This document shows positions 33,996-44,270 of a stretch of DNA of 64,000 nt, one piece after another. The notes beneath the pieces were generated by a model, which was not told where the DNA came from, made no database searches, and worked only from the letters and a program-made list of their open reading frames with translations. The position numbers and the translations under genes are program-made. The stretch lies in contig OX243817.1 of assembly GCA_945859605.1 (NCBI GenBank), forward strand, positions 33,004,424 through 33,068,423. Direction: 5' to 3'. Origin of the DNA: Lumbricus rubellus (taxonomy: Eukaryota > Annelida > Clitellata > Crassiclitellata > Lumbricidae). Numbering within the stretch: position 1 is the stretch's first letter; each line of letters begins with the position of its first letter.

Positions 33996-36300
33996 ATGTG
34001 AAAAAAGGGGGGAAATGAAAACCAATGTTCGCGCTTGACTTCATGTCATCCTCTAACCACCGTCCTGATGCAATCGTCTTAACCGAAACTTAGATCAATT
34101 CATCTGTCATTTTCTGTCAACTTTGTACGGGTAGCCTATTCTCTCATAGGCTCAACTAAGCAGCTAAAAATTCATGCAGAAGTTGAGCCTCCAATCATGG
34201 AGACGGAATTGCGGTGCTATCCGTGAACCAACTGAATACTTTTGTTTGAGACTATGCCACTATGGTAAGCAGATTACATGTAGATTTGATAACTCTTTGA
34301 CTATTTCACCTAAATTACAAAACCTTCGAATCAACCATCATCTGTCATCATGAAAGTGCCCACATATAAACTACCGGTAGCGATGTAGGCCTACAATATT
34401 TAAGATTTCATAAATATCATCAGCTTACGTATTGCCTTCCTTCTATCACTCGCTGTCAACACTGTGTCCAGACAATTCGGCGCCATACGTTTCTGCGTAA
34501 GACAGTTCGGCGTCAGACAATTCGGCGCAGGTCATGCTACGCAAGATAGGACATTCTTACTGTCTTACTGATCCGCAGAACGATTCGTTTATTGATTTAT
34601 TTCCGTGATTGCATGTATTATTTATTGAGCATACAAATCTAGTATTGAACTCGTACAGCACACACTTCAAAAGACATAAGTAATTAATAATAATATTAAT
34701 GATGGGCCTAACGACAATAATTCATGCGACGTGACAACAGTTACAAGGCGTTTCACAGCAGTCAAAGAACAGCGGGCAAACCGTAGGCTATACATGTATA
34801 TATATATATTTTATATATAATTGCATGTATATATATATATATTATATATATAATTGCAGGAAGAGGAACAACGTTCCAACATCAAGTCTAAGATAAGCTA
34901 TATTCTAGATTTAGCGGCTGAAAGGTGCGGTCACTGAAATCTCTTCTCATCCGTTGTAGGCTACGCGAAGAAAATTAATTTTATCTCGAACAATAGTACA
35001 TGTAGTCGTAAATCGCAGGGCAGTGCATTTCTTAACGGTGTTTGCGCAGATAGTGTACCGTACTCAGATGCGGTCCTCATGGTCATGTGCAGTGACTTAA
35101 ACACATGCAAGCAGATCTTACACATTGTCGCACCCTCCAAGTGCAAATCAGCTTTACATCGGCGTTGAAAACAGACTGCAGACTGTCTCAGGCTCATCAA
35201 TCCTCATCTCATCTCATTCTCAATGTGTAAGATTACTGCTCTTGGTAAAATCAACTTTGTAGGTTAGACCAACAGTAGCTATTATAGCCCTCACTTAGCA
35301 AGTTAGCCTACAGAGTTTCGAAAACTTGAGGCTGTAACGCAAGGCCTTTCACCAAGTCGCATCTTCAAAATGACCTTTCTCCATGGAACATTAAGTGTTT
35401 ATGCAAGGATCACCTAGCCAGTGGTAAGGTTAAGGAGCCATGACAAAACGGAGGAAGTAATTTTTGTCTAGACATGAATCTTATCAAAGAGAAACCATTT
35501 GAATTTGTTACGCAACTCATTGACACTGGGGTTCAAAACCCGTCACATGTCGGTTTTTGACCTTTTGATTTAGTCATTTGCTACAATGAACAAGCTCTAT
35601 AATATTTTTAACAGAATGAAAATATCTTTTTTTCTAACTGAAGTTATGCTCGTTTGATTCTTTCGTTAGTTTATAGCGGGGAAAACCAAACAAAAAGTTA
35701 CTGAATATTCGTGTAATCCAAGTCTACTGAACCTTCTAAGTTATTATTCTGCAAATGTTTTGGGCATTAGAGTCATATATTCGGAATCAGAAAACACAAA
35801 CGGCATCAAAATCGGTTCACAACTTTGCAAATTAGAGCGAATTCACAGGCATATGATGAACTGAAGAATAAACTGCATTCTTGACCCTCTCGCCTATTTC
35901 GGCATCTAGCGCAATATCTAGGAAGCGACAAACGACGGGTTTCGAGGCCTGACGTCATTTTCTTAAACAAGACAATCGCGATTTAAAAATTGTTTTCTTG
36001 TTTACTTTTCAGAATATCATCAACGGTGCTGGCAACGATATGCCTATATAACTTCCACTGATGTCATTGTTCTTAATGCCTGGCTATTAGAAACCTCAGC
36101 TACCCCGAAAGCATAACGACATGTGGGCTTAGATTGCTAGAAAAAATATAATAAAATATTTGCCTAAAACGCCTTAAATTTGAGTGATAGGTTCGTCAAC
36201 CTACAAACAAAATATTGATAGCTACGTACTCCGAAATTTCATAGCATATTAAATGAACTAATACAAAACGCATTTTTTATCATTTTAATCAATCTGGCTT
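33996..36300. other. Intergenic upstream of the mucin gene
   Basis: Holds a small triplicated motif (ACAATTCGGCGC near 34,475-34,530) and an AT microsatellite at 34,795-34,855 made of two copies of a TATATATA...ATAATTGCA unit. The minus-strand frame at 34,961-35,200 has no recognisable domain. Confidence 0.4.
36045..36051 (+). promoter_or_regulatory. Possible TATA box of the mucin gene
   Basis: TATATAA, about 255 bp upstream of the ATG at 36,304, in otherwise unremarkable AT-rich DNA. Weak evidence: position and motif only. Confidence 0.2.
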
Positions 36301-36303
36301 AAA

Positions 36304-36768
36304 ATGGCGAGAAAGAACATCTACCAAGCTATAAAATACAGCCAAAATGTGAACTCCTTATGGAGCAAGAACACTGCCATGATTCGTTCGCAAGTGAGAC
36401 TGTTTACGAAGCAATTAGTCATGGCATTAATCACGATTCATCTATTAGCAATGCCACAAATTACTGTGACAGAGCACACAACGTCATGTGTGTGGCATTG
36501 TATATCTACACAAGCCATACCTACAAACATATATAGGCCTACTGCGGCAACCCAATACAATAACACAATTATACCTGAATGTACGTGTACAGTAACTGAA
36601 TGTACATGCACATCGACTGAATCTGCATCCACATTGACTGAAACTGCATCCACAGCGACTGAATCCACATCAACAGCGACTGAATCTACATCCACAGCGA
36701 CTGAATCTACATCCACAGCGACTGAATCTACATCCACAGCGACTGAATCTACATCCTGTAGCGAATAA
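36304..36768 (+). CDS. Mucin gene, 5' part, cut off by an LTR retrotransposon
   Basis: The ATG has a strong context (A at -3, G at +4). A 38-residue polar, basic lead precedes a hydrophobic segment (LVMALITIHLLAMPQI), a signal peptide or signal anchor; an internal ATG at 36,379 (MIRSQVRLFTK...) would give a more usual signal length. Four cysteines follow in CTC pairs (ECTCTVTECTCTSTES), then Thr/Ser heptads (TESTSTA). The host frame ends at 36,756, where the retrotransposon begins. Reading on into the LTR adds only CSE and a TAA at 36,766-36,768, so this allele could make at most 154 residues. The interrupted heptads resume in the same frame at 42,746. Confidence 0.8.
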   Translation: MARKNIYQAIKYSQNVNSLWSKNTAMIRSQVRLFTKQLVMALITIHLLAMPQITVTEHTTSCVWHCISTQAIPTNIYRPTAATQYNNTIIPECTCTVTECTCTSTESASTLTETASTATESTSTATESTSTATESTSTATESTSTATESTSCSE

Positions 36769-37746
36769 ACGCTCCTTAACAAACGAATCAATTAACTAAT
36801 AACCTGTGTAATTATTAATACTAAGTAACAGTTAAGCTAGACAATTAATTGGCGTATTTAATAGATAATTAATAAATTGAATTGTGGCATTAGCGAATAT
36901 AACAGTAGTAATCACAAACACAAATGCGCTACAAAAATCAGTCAACGCTTGAGGAGGCACGAAAACAGCGTTTCGCGCAGCAGACGATCGTCAACACTGT
37001 GAGCAGCCGAAGAGTCACGTGGTCTGATTCGGGCATGAGATTCTGAAAGAATGGCAGACATTTTGCGATTTGTCAACCAAAAACGTTAATTCAGAATGCG
37101 CCGATGACATTTATTTGAGTGTGAAAAACGGGACTTATTGTACGTTTATTCCACTGCTGATCTGTAAATCCTGGGGAACGTAGTACCTGGGTTAGATAGA
37201 AATGTTCGAAGTTTAAGTCGGACTGTGATAGCGAACAAAGTCAATTTTCGCTCGGCATCGATCTTGGGATCGAGAAGACATTGCGAGAAGACATTGCGAT
37301 TGGAGTTTCGAAGTAACGAGAAGAAGTGGTGATTTCGACGACGAAGCAGAAGTGAAGAAGACGTGTGAGTAGCCAGTGCTCACAGAAGAACGAAGACGAC
37401 GCGGTGGTGAAACGACGACCGAGGGCAGCCAGGGAGAAACGACCTTTCTTCCCGTCTTTCCTTCCAATCCAGTTTCCCTGTGTCAAGAACAAGGACCTCA
37501 TCATCTACTCAAGAAGGAACTCTTGAGGAAGCTAAGCACCTTATAATATTTTAGTAGATAAATACGCCACAATAGGTAGTTAGGGTATTGAATATTATTT
37601 ACTGTTGAATGTTGATATTTATAATATACATCAAAAATGAAATACAGCTTGTTCTTGTTGTAGGTCAATTCTAGTAATCATTCTTGATCACCCATTACGA
37701 ATCCCTGAGTTTATAAAGCGTCTAGGGTAAGACCTGGTATGCGACA
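36757..37746 (+). repeat. 5' LTR of the retrotransposon in the mucin gene
   Basis: 990 bp, TGTAGC...GCGACA, with TG...CA ends. I found no difference from the 3' LTR over the stretches compared. AATAAA occurs at about 36,763. The Arg/Ser-rich minus-strand frames inside both LTRs are identical to each other and are not genes. Confidence 0.95.
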
Positions 37747-38019
37747 GTATGGGGACTCAGATTCCGGGATGTTAGTCAGCTTAAAAACTGATCTAATTGA
37801 ACATTAATGACACTAGAAACAGCATAGAACAATATTGCTAGTATATTGATTTTTTTGGATGTAAAGCTGAACTGATAGAGACTTGCATTTTAGAACTGTA
37901 GAGTGTATTTTAAAGAGTCCACAGCGACTGATATATTGAATTGATTTCTGTGTTCAGAAATTATATAGCGCATTTTTTGCCTATATTTTACTACTTGCTA
38001 ATTTGAAGTAAGTCAGTAA
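37747..38019 (+). other. Retrotransposon leader with primer-binding site
   Basis: A primer-binding site candidate starts TGGGGACTCAG at 37,750. The complementary tRNA was not identified. The rest of the leader has no frame. Confidence 0.6.
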
Positions 38020-40245
38020 GTGATGGCCAACAGTGATTTCGAAAACTGGGCGAAGATAGCCAAAGAGTTAGAGCTAAGTAGAGAGGAGTTTCGTATATTT
38101 ATTGAAGAAAGAATAGCAGAAAGGGCATTTGCAAAGGAAGCTGTTGACAGTAGGCTTCAGGCGGAAGCAGATGCAAGAAAAGCAGAGGCTGATGCCAAGA
38201 AAGCCGAGGCTGAGATAAAGAAGGCTGAGTTAGCAGCAGAGGTCAAGAAAATAGAAGTAGAAGCGGAAATAAGAAGAGCCGAATTAGATGCTCAGGCAGC
38301 TGCAGATACAAGAAGGCTTGAAGCTGAAGCTGAGGAAAGGATAGCCCAAGCAGCAATGCAGACTAGAAAGGCCGAAGTTGAGTTGGATGCAATTAGGAGT
38401 GCACAATTGGAAGCAGGAGAAAATCATTTAGCAGCAGAAGCAAAGCATACTCGTGAGGTTGCGCACTTACAGAAACAGATCCGTAACCTGCATTTTCAAC
38501 TTAAGAAAATTGAGACACAATTGGAAATGTATGAGGTTGAATCCAGAAGCAGAAGTGACGTCAGGATAAACCATGAGATAAACGACAAGGAAGTTGTTGA
38601 ACACACTACAGCAGAAGTGCAAATATTCGAGAATCAGACAAATAAGGCCAGACAGCAGATTGAAGTGCAGAAAGTAAGTGATGTTGGAAAGGAGCAATAC
38701 AGAGTAGAAGACAAAACTAGTAAGACACTACAAATGCACATGGCTGCAAGTGTCAGGGTAATTAGCAACAATGATGGAAACATAAATATAAAAGACTGTA
38801 GTGAGCACAAAGCAAAAGTGAATGGAAAAAGTGTTGAATGCTCATATGACTCTGGGTCAACATGTTGTATCATTAAACGTTCGTTAATAGACGACACAGA
38901 TTTGACGGGTGAGGAGACACAATGTGTGTTGGTCGATGGAACTATAAAGTATTTTCCACTGGCCAAGATAAACATAGAGAGTGAATTCTTTAGTGGAGAA
39001 GTACAAGCGATGGTTATGGAAAATCCGTCGATGCCAGTTATAATTGGGATGATCGAAGGTATACAATACCAGATCACACATGGAAAACAGGAGGATATAA
39101 TCAGTAGAGAACCAGAGAATACAATTGCTGAAGTGAAAAGCAAGAGCATACTGAGGAACAGATCTAAATCTAAAGAGAGATCATTACATGACAAAAGGTC
39201 AGTGAAATTCACTGATGGTGTAACAGTGGATGGGATGAGAGAAGCAACGACAGCAGCAGTTGTTAAAACCAGAGCTGAGGTTAAAAAGGATGGTAAATAC
39301 AGACCATTCAAAGTTGCGGAAAGGCCGTATTTAAATGAAACTGCTAAAGGAATGCAGAGACGGCATGAAACAGTAAATAAGAAACAGTGGGATAAAACCA
39401 GAGACTGGAATTACACAGATAACAGGAAGTCAGCTTTTAGTAAAACGACGAAAAAGAATTACAGAAGTGAACCATTGAGATTGGTGGAGACGAATAATAA
39501 ATATTTAATCACAGGTGGAAGAAGTGAGTTAAATAAGAGTCGTGTAGATCAGAATAAATGGCAGAACGGAAGAGTAGACTGGAGAAATAGGGAGAATAGA
39601 AATAAGTCTAATGAGACACAGTCAGGAAGATCCAATGAGTGGATGAATAGAGGATACAAAGAGAATCCAAATGTGGATAGGAGAAATATAAAGTGGAACA
39701 GGAGTCAAATGAATGACACAAGTAAGTGTGATTGGAGAAACTACAGACATGACAGGAGAGAGTCTAGTAGTAATTTTGGAGTTAGGTGTGACAGACCTAG
39801 TGATCTCAATTGGAGATATAGAAGTAATAGAGACGAGGTTAGAAGTAGTGGAAACCATTGGAACAGTAGAACATGGTACAGAGGAGAACAAGGTGTTAAT
39901 TCTGGTAGAAGTCAGAATGAGAATTGTAGGAAATACAATGATGTGAATTGGAAGAAAAATCGGTTACGGAATGACAGAGAATGGTCATATCCTAACAATA
40001 ATGTGGATAAATGGAGAAGTAGCAGAGACTACAGTGGAAAAGTTGAAACACAAGAAGATGTTGAGTTGAAAACTTTTGGAGATGATGCAGATGCATTGAG
40101 TTTTAGAGAGAAGCACACAGGTGAACTGGAAACACAAAATGGCATTACGTTGAATTTATACGAGAAGGTGAACAGAGATAGTAAGTCAGATATGGACAGG
40201 CTGGACTGTCATTACGTGAGAAGAGGTACTGCAGACAGAAGCTGA
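38020..40245 (+). CDS. Retrotransposon gag/protease protein, 741 residues, with an Arg/Asn/Trp-rich tail
   Basis: Residues about 45-175 are an Ala/Glu/Lys-rich, surely coiled-coil region (ADARKAEADAKKAEAEIKKA). Residues about 265-345 are a retropepsin-like aspartic protease: the active-site motif YDSGSTCC with Asp277 and the flap-end motif VIIG near 340. Residues about 380-710 are an unusual basic, Arg/Asn/Trp-rich domain (WNRSQMNDTSKCDWRNYRHD) that probably binds nucleic acid. I see no classical capsid core and no CCHC knuckle. The base composition is A/G-rich and C-poor, unlike the host exon. Start at ATG 38,020; another ATG (MANSDF) follows at once. Confidence 0.75.
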   Translation: MMANSDFENWAKIAKELELSREEFRIFIEERIAERAFAKEAVDSRLQAEADARKAEADAKKAEAEIKKAELAAEVKKIEVEAEIRRAELDAQAAADTRRLEAEAEERIAQAAMQTRKAEVELDAIRSAQLEAGENHLAAEAKHTREVAHLQKQIRNLHFQLKKIETQLEMYEVESRSRSDVRINHEINDKEVVEHTTAEVQIFENQTNKARQQIEVQKVSDVGKEQYRVEDKTSKTLQMHMAASVRVISNNDGNINIKDCSEHKAKVNGKSVECSYDSGSTCCIIKRSLIDDTDLTGEETQCVLVDGTIKYFPLAKINIESEFFSGEVQAMVMENPSMPVIIGMIEGIQYQITHGKQEDIISREPENTIAEVKSKSILRNRSKSKERSLHDKRSVKFTDGVTVDGMREATTAAVVKTRAEVKKDGKYRPFKVAERPYLNETAKGMQRRHETVNKKQWDKTRDWNYTDNRKSAFSKTTKKNYRSEPLRLVETNNKYLITGGRSELNKSRVDQNKWQNGRVDWRNRENRNKSNETQSGRSNEWMNRGYKENPNVDRRNIKWNRSQMNDTSKCDWRNYRHDRRESSSNFGVRCDRPSDLNWRYRSNRDEVRSSGNHWNSRTWYRGEQGVNSGRSQNENCRKYNDVNWKKNRLRNDREWSYPNNNVDKWRSSRDYSGKVETQEDVELKTFGDDADALSFREKHTGELETQNGITLNLYEKVNRDSKSDMDRLDCHYVRRGTADRS

Positions 40246-40698
40246 CAGTAGCTTGTGGAGAGTATTTAATTAAGGAAGTAATGTACATAAGTATTAATGT
40301 GAGATTAAGTTGAGTTGCAAATTAAAGTAGTTTTGTGAGTTGTAGTGAGTGATAAGGTGAATCATAGGATCAGGTGAGATAGTGGTATAATTGTTGAAGT
40401 TGTGTAGTAGTTAAGTATTAGAGTTGAGATTAGTTGGAATACAGTGTCTGAGTGTGATGTTGAGTCACTTAGATAAATAAGGAGACAGTTGAATAACTGG
40501 AAAATAGTTAAGATAAGAAGAAATACTTTGTCTAGTGAGTAAAGTACGAGGAATAATAAGATGTTAGTGAAATGACAAAGATCATTCAATATGAGGCATA
40601 GGATGGATGAATGCCATATGTTGAGATGGTGGCATACATAATAAGTAGAATAGTAAGTTGATAATAAGTATGAGTTAAAAGTGTTGAAGCAATGTGAA
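40246..40698 (+). other. Retrotransposon internal non-coding stretch (deleted pol region)
   Basis: C-poor, G/A/T-rich sequence with many stops in all frames. It sits where the N-terminal half of reverse transcriptase should be and shows no trace of it. Confidence 0.6.
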
Positions 40699-41591
40699 GC
40701 ATACCATTCGGATTAGTAAATAGTGCTTCGAGTTACAACAGACTAATCAGGAAAATTCTGCATGGAACAGAAAACCTTGAAAGTTATGTGGATGACATAT
40801 TAGCCCACAATGAAGGATGGCAGGATCACTTGGAAACACTGGAGATATTTTTTGAAAGGGTTAGGGAAGCCAACCTAACATTGAAACCAAAGAAATGCTC
40901 ATTAGGGTACGGAAAAATAGATTTCTTGGGTCACACGTTGAATAATGATGACATCAGTCCAAAAGAAGAGTCTGTGGACAAGATCATTGATATGCCTAGA
41001 CCAAAGACGAAAAAACAAGTGAGGAGTTTCATCGGAGCAGTGAATTACTATAGAAAATTCATTCCACACTGTGCAGAAATAATGGCACCGCTAAGTGATT
41101 TGACAAAGAAGTTGTCACCTGGAAATGTCGAATGGAATGAGAAATTGGAGAACAGTTTTATGCAGTTGAAAGAAGAACTGGCAAAGGCACCAATTCTGAG
41201 ATTACCGAACTTAGAGAAGGAGTTCATATTGCAGACGGATGCAAGTGGAAAAGGGATCGGATGCGTAATAATGCAGGAATATGAGGGGGTGAATCATCCC
41301 ATAGCATATGCGAGCAGGAAGTTACTTGAGCGAGAGATGAGATATTCGGTGGAAGAAAGAGAATGCTTAGCCATAATGTGGGGCGTAAGTAGGTTCGACA
41401 GATATTTATGCGGCAAGCAGTTTGTGATTGAGACAGACCATTGCGGATTGCAGTATATGAAAGAGGGAAGAATGAAAAATGCAAGGGTTATGAGATGGAG
41501 TCTAGCCTTGCAAAATTATTCGTTTACTATTAGATACATCAAGGGGTCCAACAATGTAATTTCAGATTACTTGAGCAGGGGACTAGAGTGA
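40699..41591 (+). pseudogene. Retrotransposon pol remnant: C-terminal RT and RNase H
   Basis: The frame opens just after an in-frame TGA. It begins in the RT palm (PFGLVNSASSYNRL), then the catalytic YVDD motif (about 40,779-40,790), a thumb/connection region (FLGHTL, VRSFIGAVNYYRKFIPHC) and an RNase H domain of Ty3/gypsy type (QTDASGKGIG, YSVEERECLAIMWG, ETDHCGLQY). It ends at TGA 41,589-41,591. No start codon context is convincing; the open frame from 40,788 begins only with GTG. RT fingers and integrase are absent, so the protein cannot support transposition. Confidence 0.85.
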
Positions 41592-41750
41592 TATATAGTG
41601 AACCTTTGATGAATGATAAGTTGTATATAAATAGGTGTAGAACAGTAATTTTGTTGTGTTATGTAAGGTAAAGGAAGATAGTTTATAGATTAGTTTGTTA
41701 AGTATGTGAGTAAGTTAAAGCCTGTGAACAGACTTTTGAAGGGGGGCATT
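41592..41750 (+). other. Retrotransposon 3' spacer with polypurine tract
   Basis: About 160 bp, ending GAAGGGGGGCATT immediately before TGTAGC of the 3' LTR; far too short for an integrase. Confidence 0.7.
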
Positions 41751-42740
41751 TGTAGCGAATAAACGCTCCTTAACAAACGAATCAATTAACTAATAACCTG
41801 TGTAATTATTAATACTAAGTAACAGTTAAGCTAGACAATTAATTGGCGTATTTAATAGATAATTAATAAATTGAATTGTGGCATTAGCGAATATAACAGT
41901 AGTAATCACAAACACAAATGCGCTACAAAAATCAGTCAACGCTTGAGGAGGCACGAAAACAGCGTTTCGCGCAGCAGACGATCGTCAACACTGTGAGCAG
42001 CCGAAGAGTCACGTGGTCTGATTCGGGCATGAGATTCTGAAAGAATGGCAGACATTTTGCGATTTGTCAACCAAAAACGTTAATTCAGAATGCGCCGATG
42101 ACATTTATTTGAGTGTGAAAAACGGGACTTATTGTACGTTTATTCCACTGCTGATCTGTAAATCCTGGGGAACGTAGTACCTGGGTTAGATAGAAATGTT
42201 CGAAGTTTAAGTCGGACTGTGATAGCGAACAAAGTCAATTTTCGCTCGGCATCGATCTTGGGATCGAGAAGACATTGCGAGAAGACATTGCGATTGGAGT
42301 TTCGAAGTAACGAGAAGAAGTGGTGATTTCGACGACGAAGCAGAAGTGAAGAAGACGTGTGAGTAGCCAGTGCTCACAGAAGAACGAAGACGACGCGGTG
42401 GTGAAACGACGACCGAGGGCAGCCAGGGAGAAACGACCTTTCTTCCCGTCTTTCCTTCCAATCCAGTTTCCCTGTGTCAAGAACAAGGACCTCATCATCT
42501 ACTCAAGAAGGAACTCTTGAGGAAGCTAAGCACCTTATAATATTTTAGTAGATAAATACGCCACAATAGGTAGTTAGGGTATTGAATATTATTTACTGTT
42601 GAATGTTGATATTTATAATATACATCAAAAATGAAATACAGCTTGTTCTTGTTGTAGGTCAATTCTAGTAATCATTCTTGATCACCCATTACGAATCCCT
42701 GAGTTTATAAAGCGTCTAGGGTAAGACCTGGTATGCGACA
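41751..42740 (+). repeat. 3' LTR of the retrotransposon
   Basis: 990 bp, the same length as the 5' LTR and with no difference found by eye. It lies in the same orientation as the mucin gene, directly upstream of the remaining 14.4 kb of mucin coding sequence. Confidence 0.95.
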
Positions 42741-42745
42741 CATCC

Positions 42746-44270
42746 ACAGCGACTCAATCTACATCCACTTCGACTGAATATGCATCCCAAGCGACTGAAT
42801 CTGCATCCACGACGACTGAATCTACATCCACAGCGACTGAATCTACATCCACAGCGACTGAATCTACATCCACAGCGACTGAATCTACATCTACAGCGAC
42901 TGAGTCTGCATCCACAGCGACTGAATCTACATCCACAGCGACTGAATCTGCATCCACAGCGACACAATCTACATCCACAACGACTGAATCTACATCCACA
43001 GCGACTGAATCTACATCCGCAGCGACTGAGTCTGCATCCACAGCGACTGAATCTACATCCACAGCGACTGAATCTGCGTCCACAGCGACTGAAATTGCAA
43101 CAACACCATTCTCAACGGCAACTCAAACAACTACTACAACAACTACATGTACATGTACAACAAATGAATCTGCATCGACATCGACTGCAGTCGCATCCAC
43201 AACAGATGAACCAACCTCGGTAGAAGCAACTGACAAATCCAAATCTGAAGTACCAACAACGGTAGAAACAACATCCACAGCGACTGAAATTACATCCACA
43301 GAGACTGAATTTGAATCCACAGAGACTGAATTTGAATCCACAGCGACTGAATCTACATCCACAGCGACTGAATCTGCATCCACAGTGACTGAATCTACAT
43401 CCACAGCGACCGAATCTACATCCACAGCGACTGAATCTGCATCCACAGCGACTGAATCTACATCCACAGAGACTGAATTTGAATCCACAGCGACTGAATC
43501 TACATCCACAGAGACTGAATTTGAATCCACAGCGACTGAATCTACATCCACAGCGACTGAATCTCCATCCACAGCGACTGAATCTACATCCACAGCGACC
43601 GAATCTACATCCACAGCGACCGAATCTACATCCACAGCGACTGAATCTGCATCCACAGCGACTGAATCTACATCCACAGCGACTGAATCTACATCCACAG
43701 CGACTGAATCTGCATCCACAGCGACTGAATCTACATCCACAGCGACCGAATCTACATCCACAGCGACTGAATCTGCATCCACAGCGACTGAATCTACATC
43801 CACAGAGACTGAATTTGAATCCACAGCGACTGAAACTGCATCCACAGCGACTGAATCTACATCCACAGCGACTGAATCTACATCCACAGCGACTGAATCT
43901 ACAGCCACAGCGACTGAATCTACATCCACAGCGACTGAATCTACATCCACAGCGACTGAAGCTGCATCCACAGCGACTGAATCTACAGCCACTACGACTG
44001 AATATGCATCCCAAGCGACTGAATCTACATACACAGCGATTGAATCTACATCCACAGCGACTGAATCTACATCTACAGCGACTGAATTTGAATCCACAGC
44101 GACTGAATATGCATCCCAAGCGACTGCATCTGCATCCACGACGACTGAATCGGCATCCACAGCGACTGAATCTACATCCACAGCGACTGAATCTAAATCC
44201 ACAGCGACTGAATCGGCATCCAAAGCGACTGAATCTACATCGACAGCGACGGCAGTCGCATCTATAACGG
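42746..44270 (+). repeat. Mucin repeat class A: 21-bp units (ATESTST)
   Basis: About 70 tandem 21-bp units (GCGACTGAATCTACATCCAC plus A), with a non-repeat island at about 43,085-43,270 that includes TCTCT cysteines and TDEPTSVEATDKSKSEV. The array also continues on the other side of the retrotransposon (about 36,600-36,756). Confidence 0.9.

Larger units (their letters stand above)
36757..42740 (+). mobile_element. Young non-autonomous LTR retrotransposon (Ty3/gypsy-type) inserted in the mucin exon
   Basis: 5,984 bp: two 990-bp LTRs, a primer-binding-site candidate 3 bp after the 5' LTR (TGGGGACTCAGATTCCGGGA at 37,750), a gag/protease frame, a truncated pol frame with the end of RT and RNase H, and a polypurine tract (GAAGGGGGGCATT) just before the 3' LTR. 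The 5-bp target CATCC is duplicated at 36752-36756 and 42741-42745. RT fingers and most of the palm are missing and there is no room for integrase, so the proteins needed for movement must have come from a relative. The Ty3/gypsy assignment rests on the RT to RNase H region and protease; the order PR-RT-RH fits. Confidence 0.95.

Noticed and set aside
34961..35200. 79-codon minus-strand frame as a possible exon
   Set aside because: No convincing splice signals, no domain, isolated.
37213..37504. Minus-strand frames of 84 and 87 codons, repeated identically at 42,207-42,498
   Set aside because: They lie inside the two LTRs and recur only because the LTRs match.
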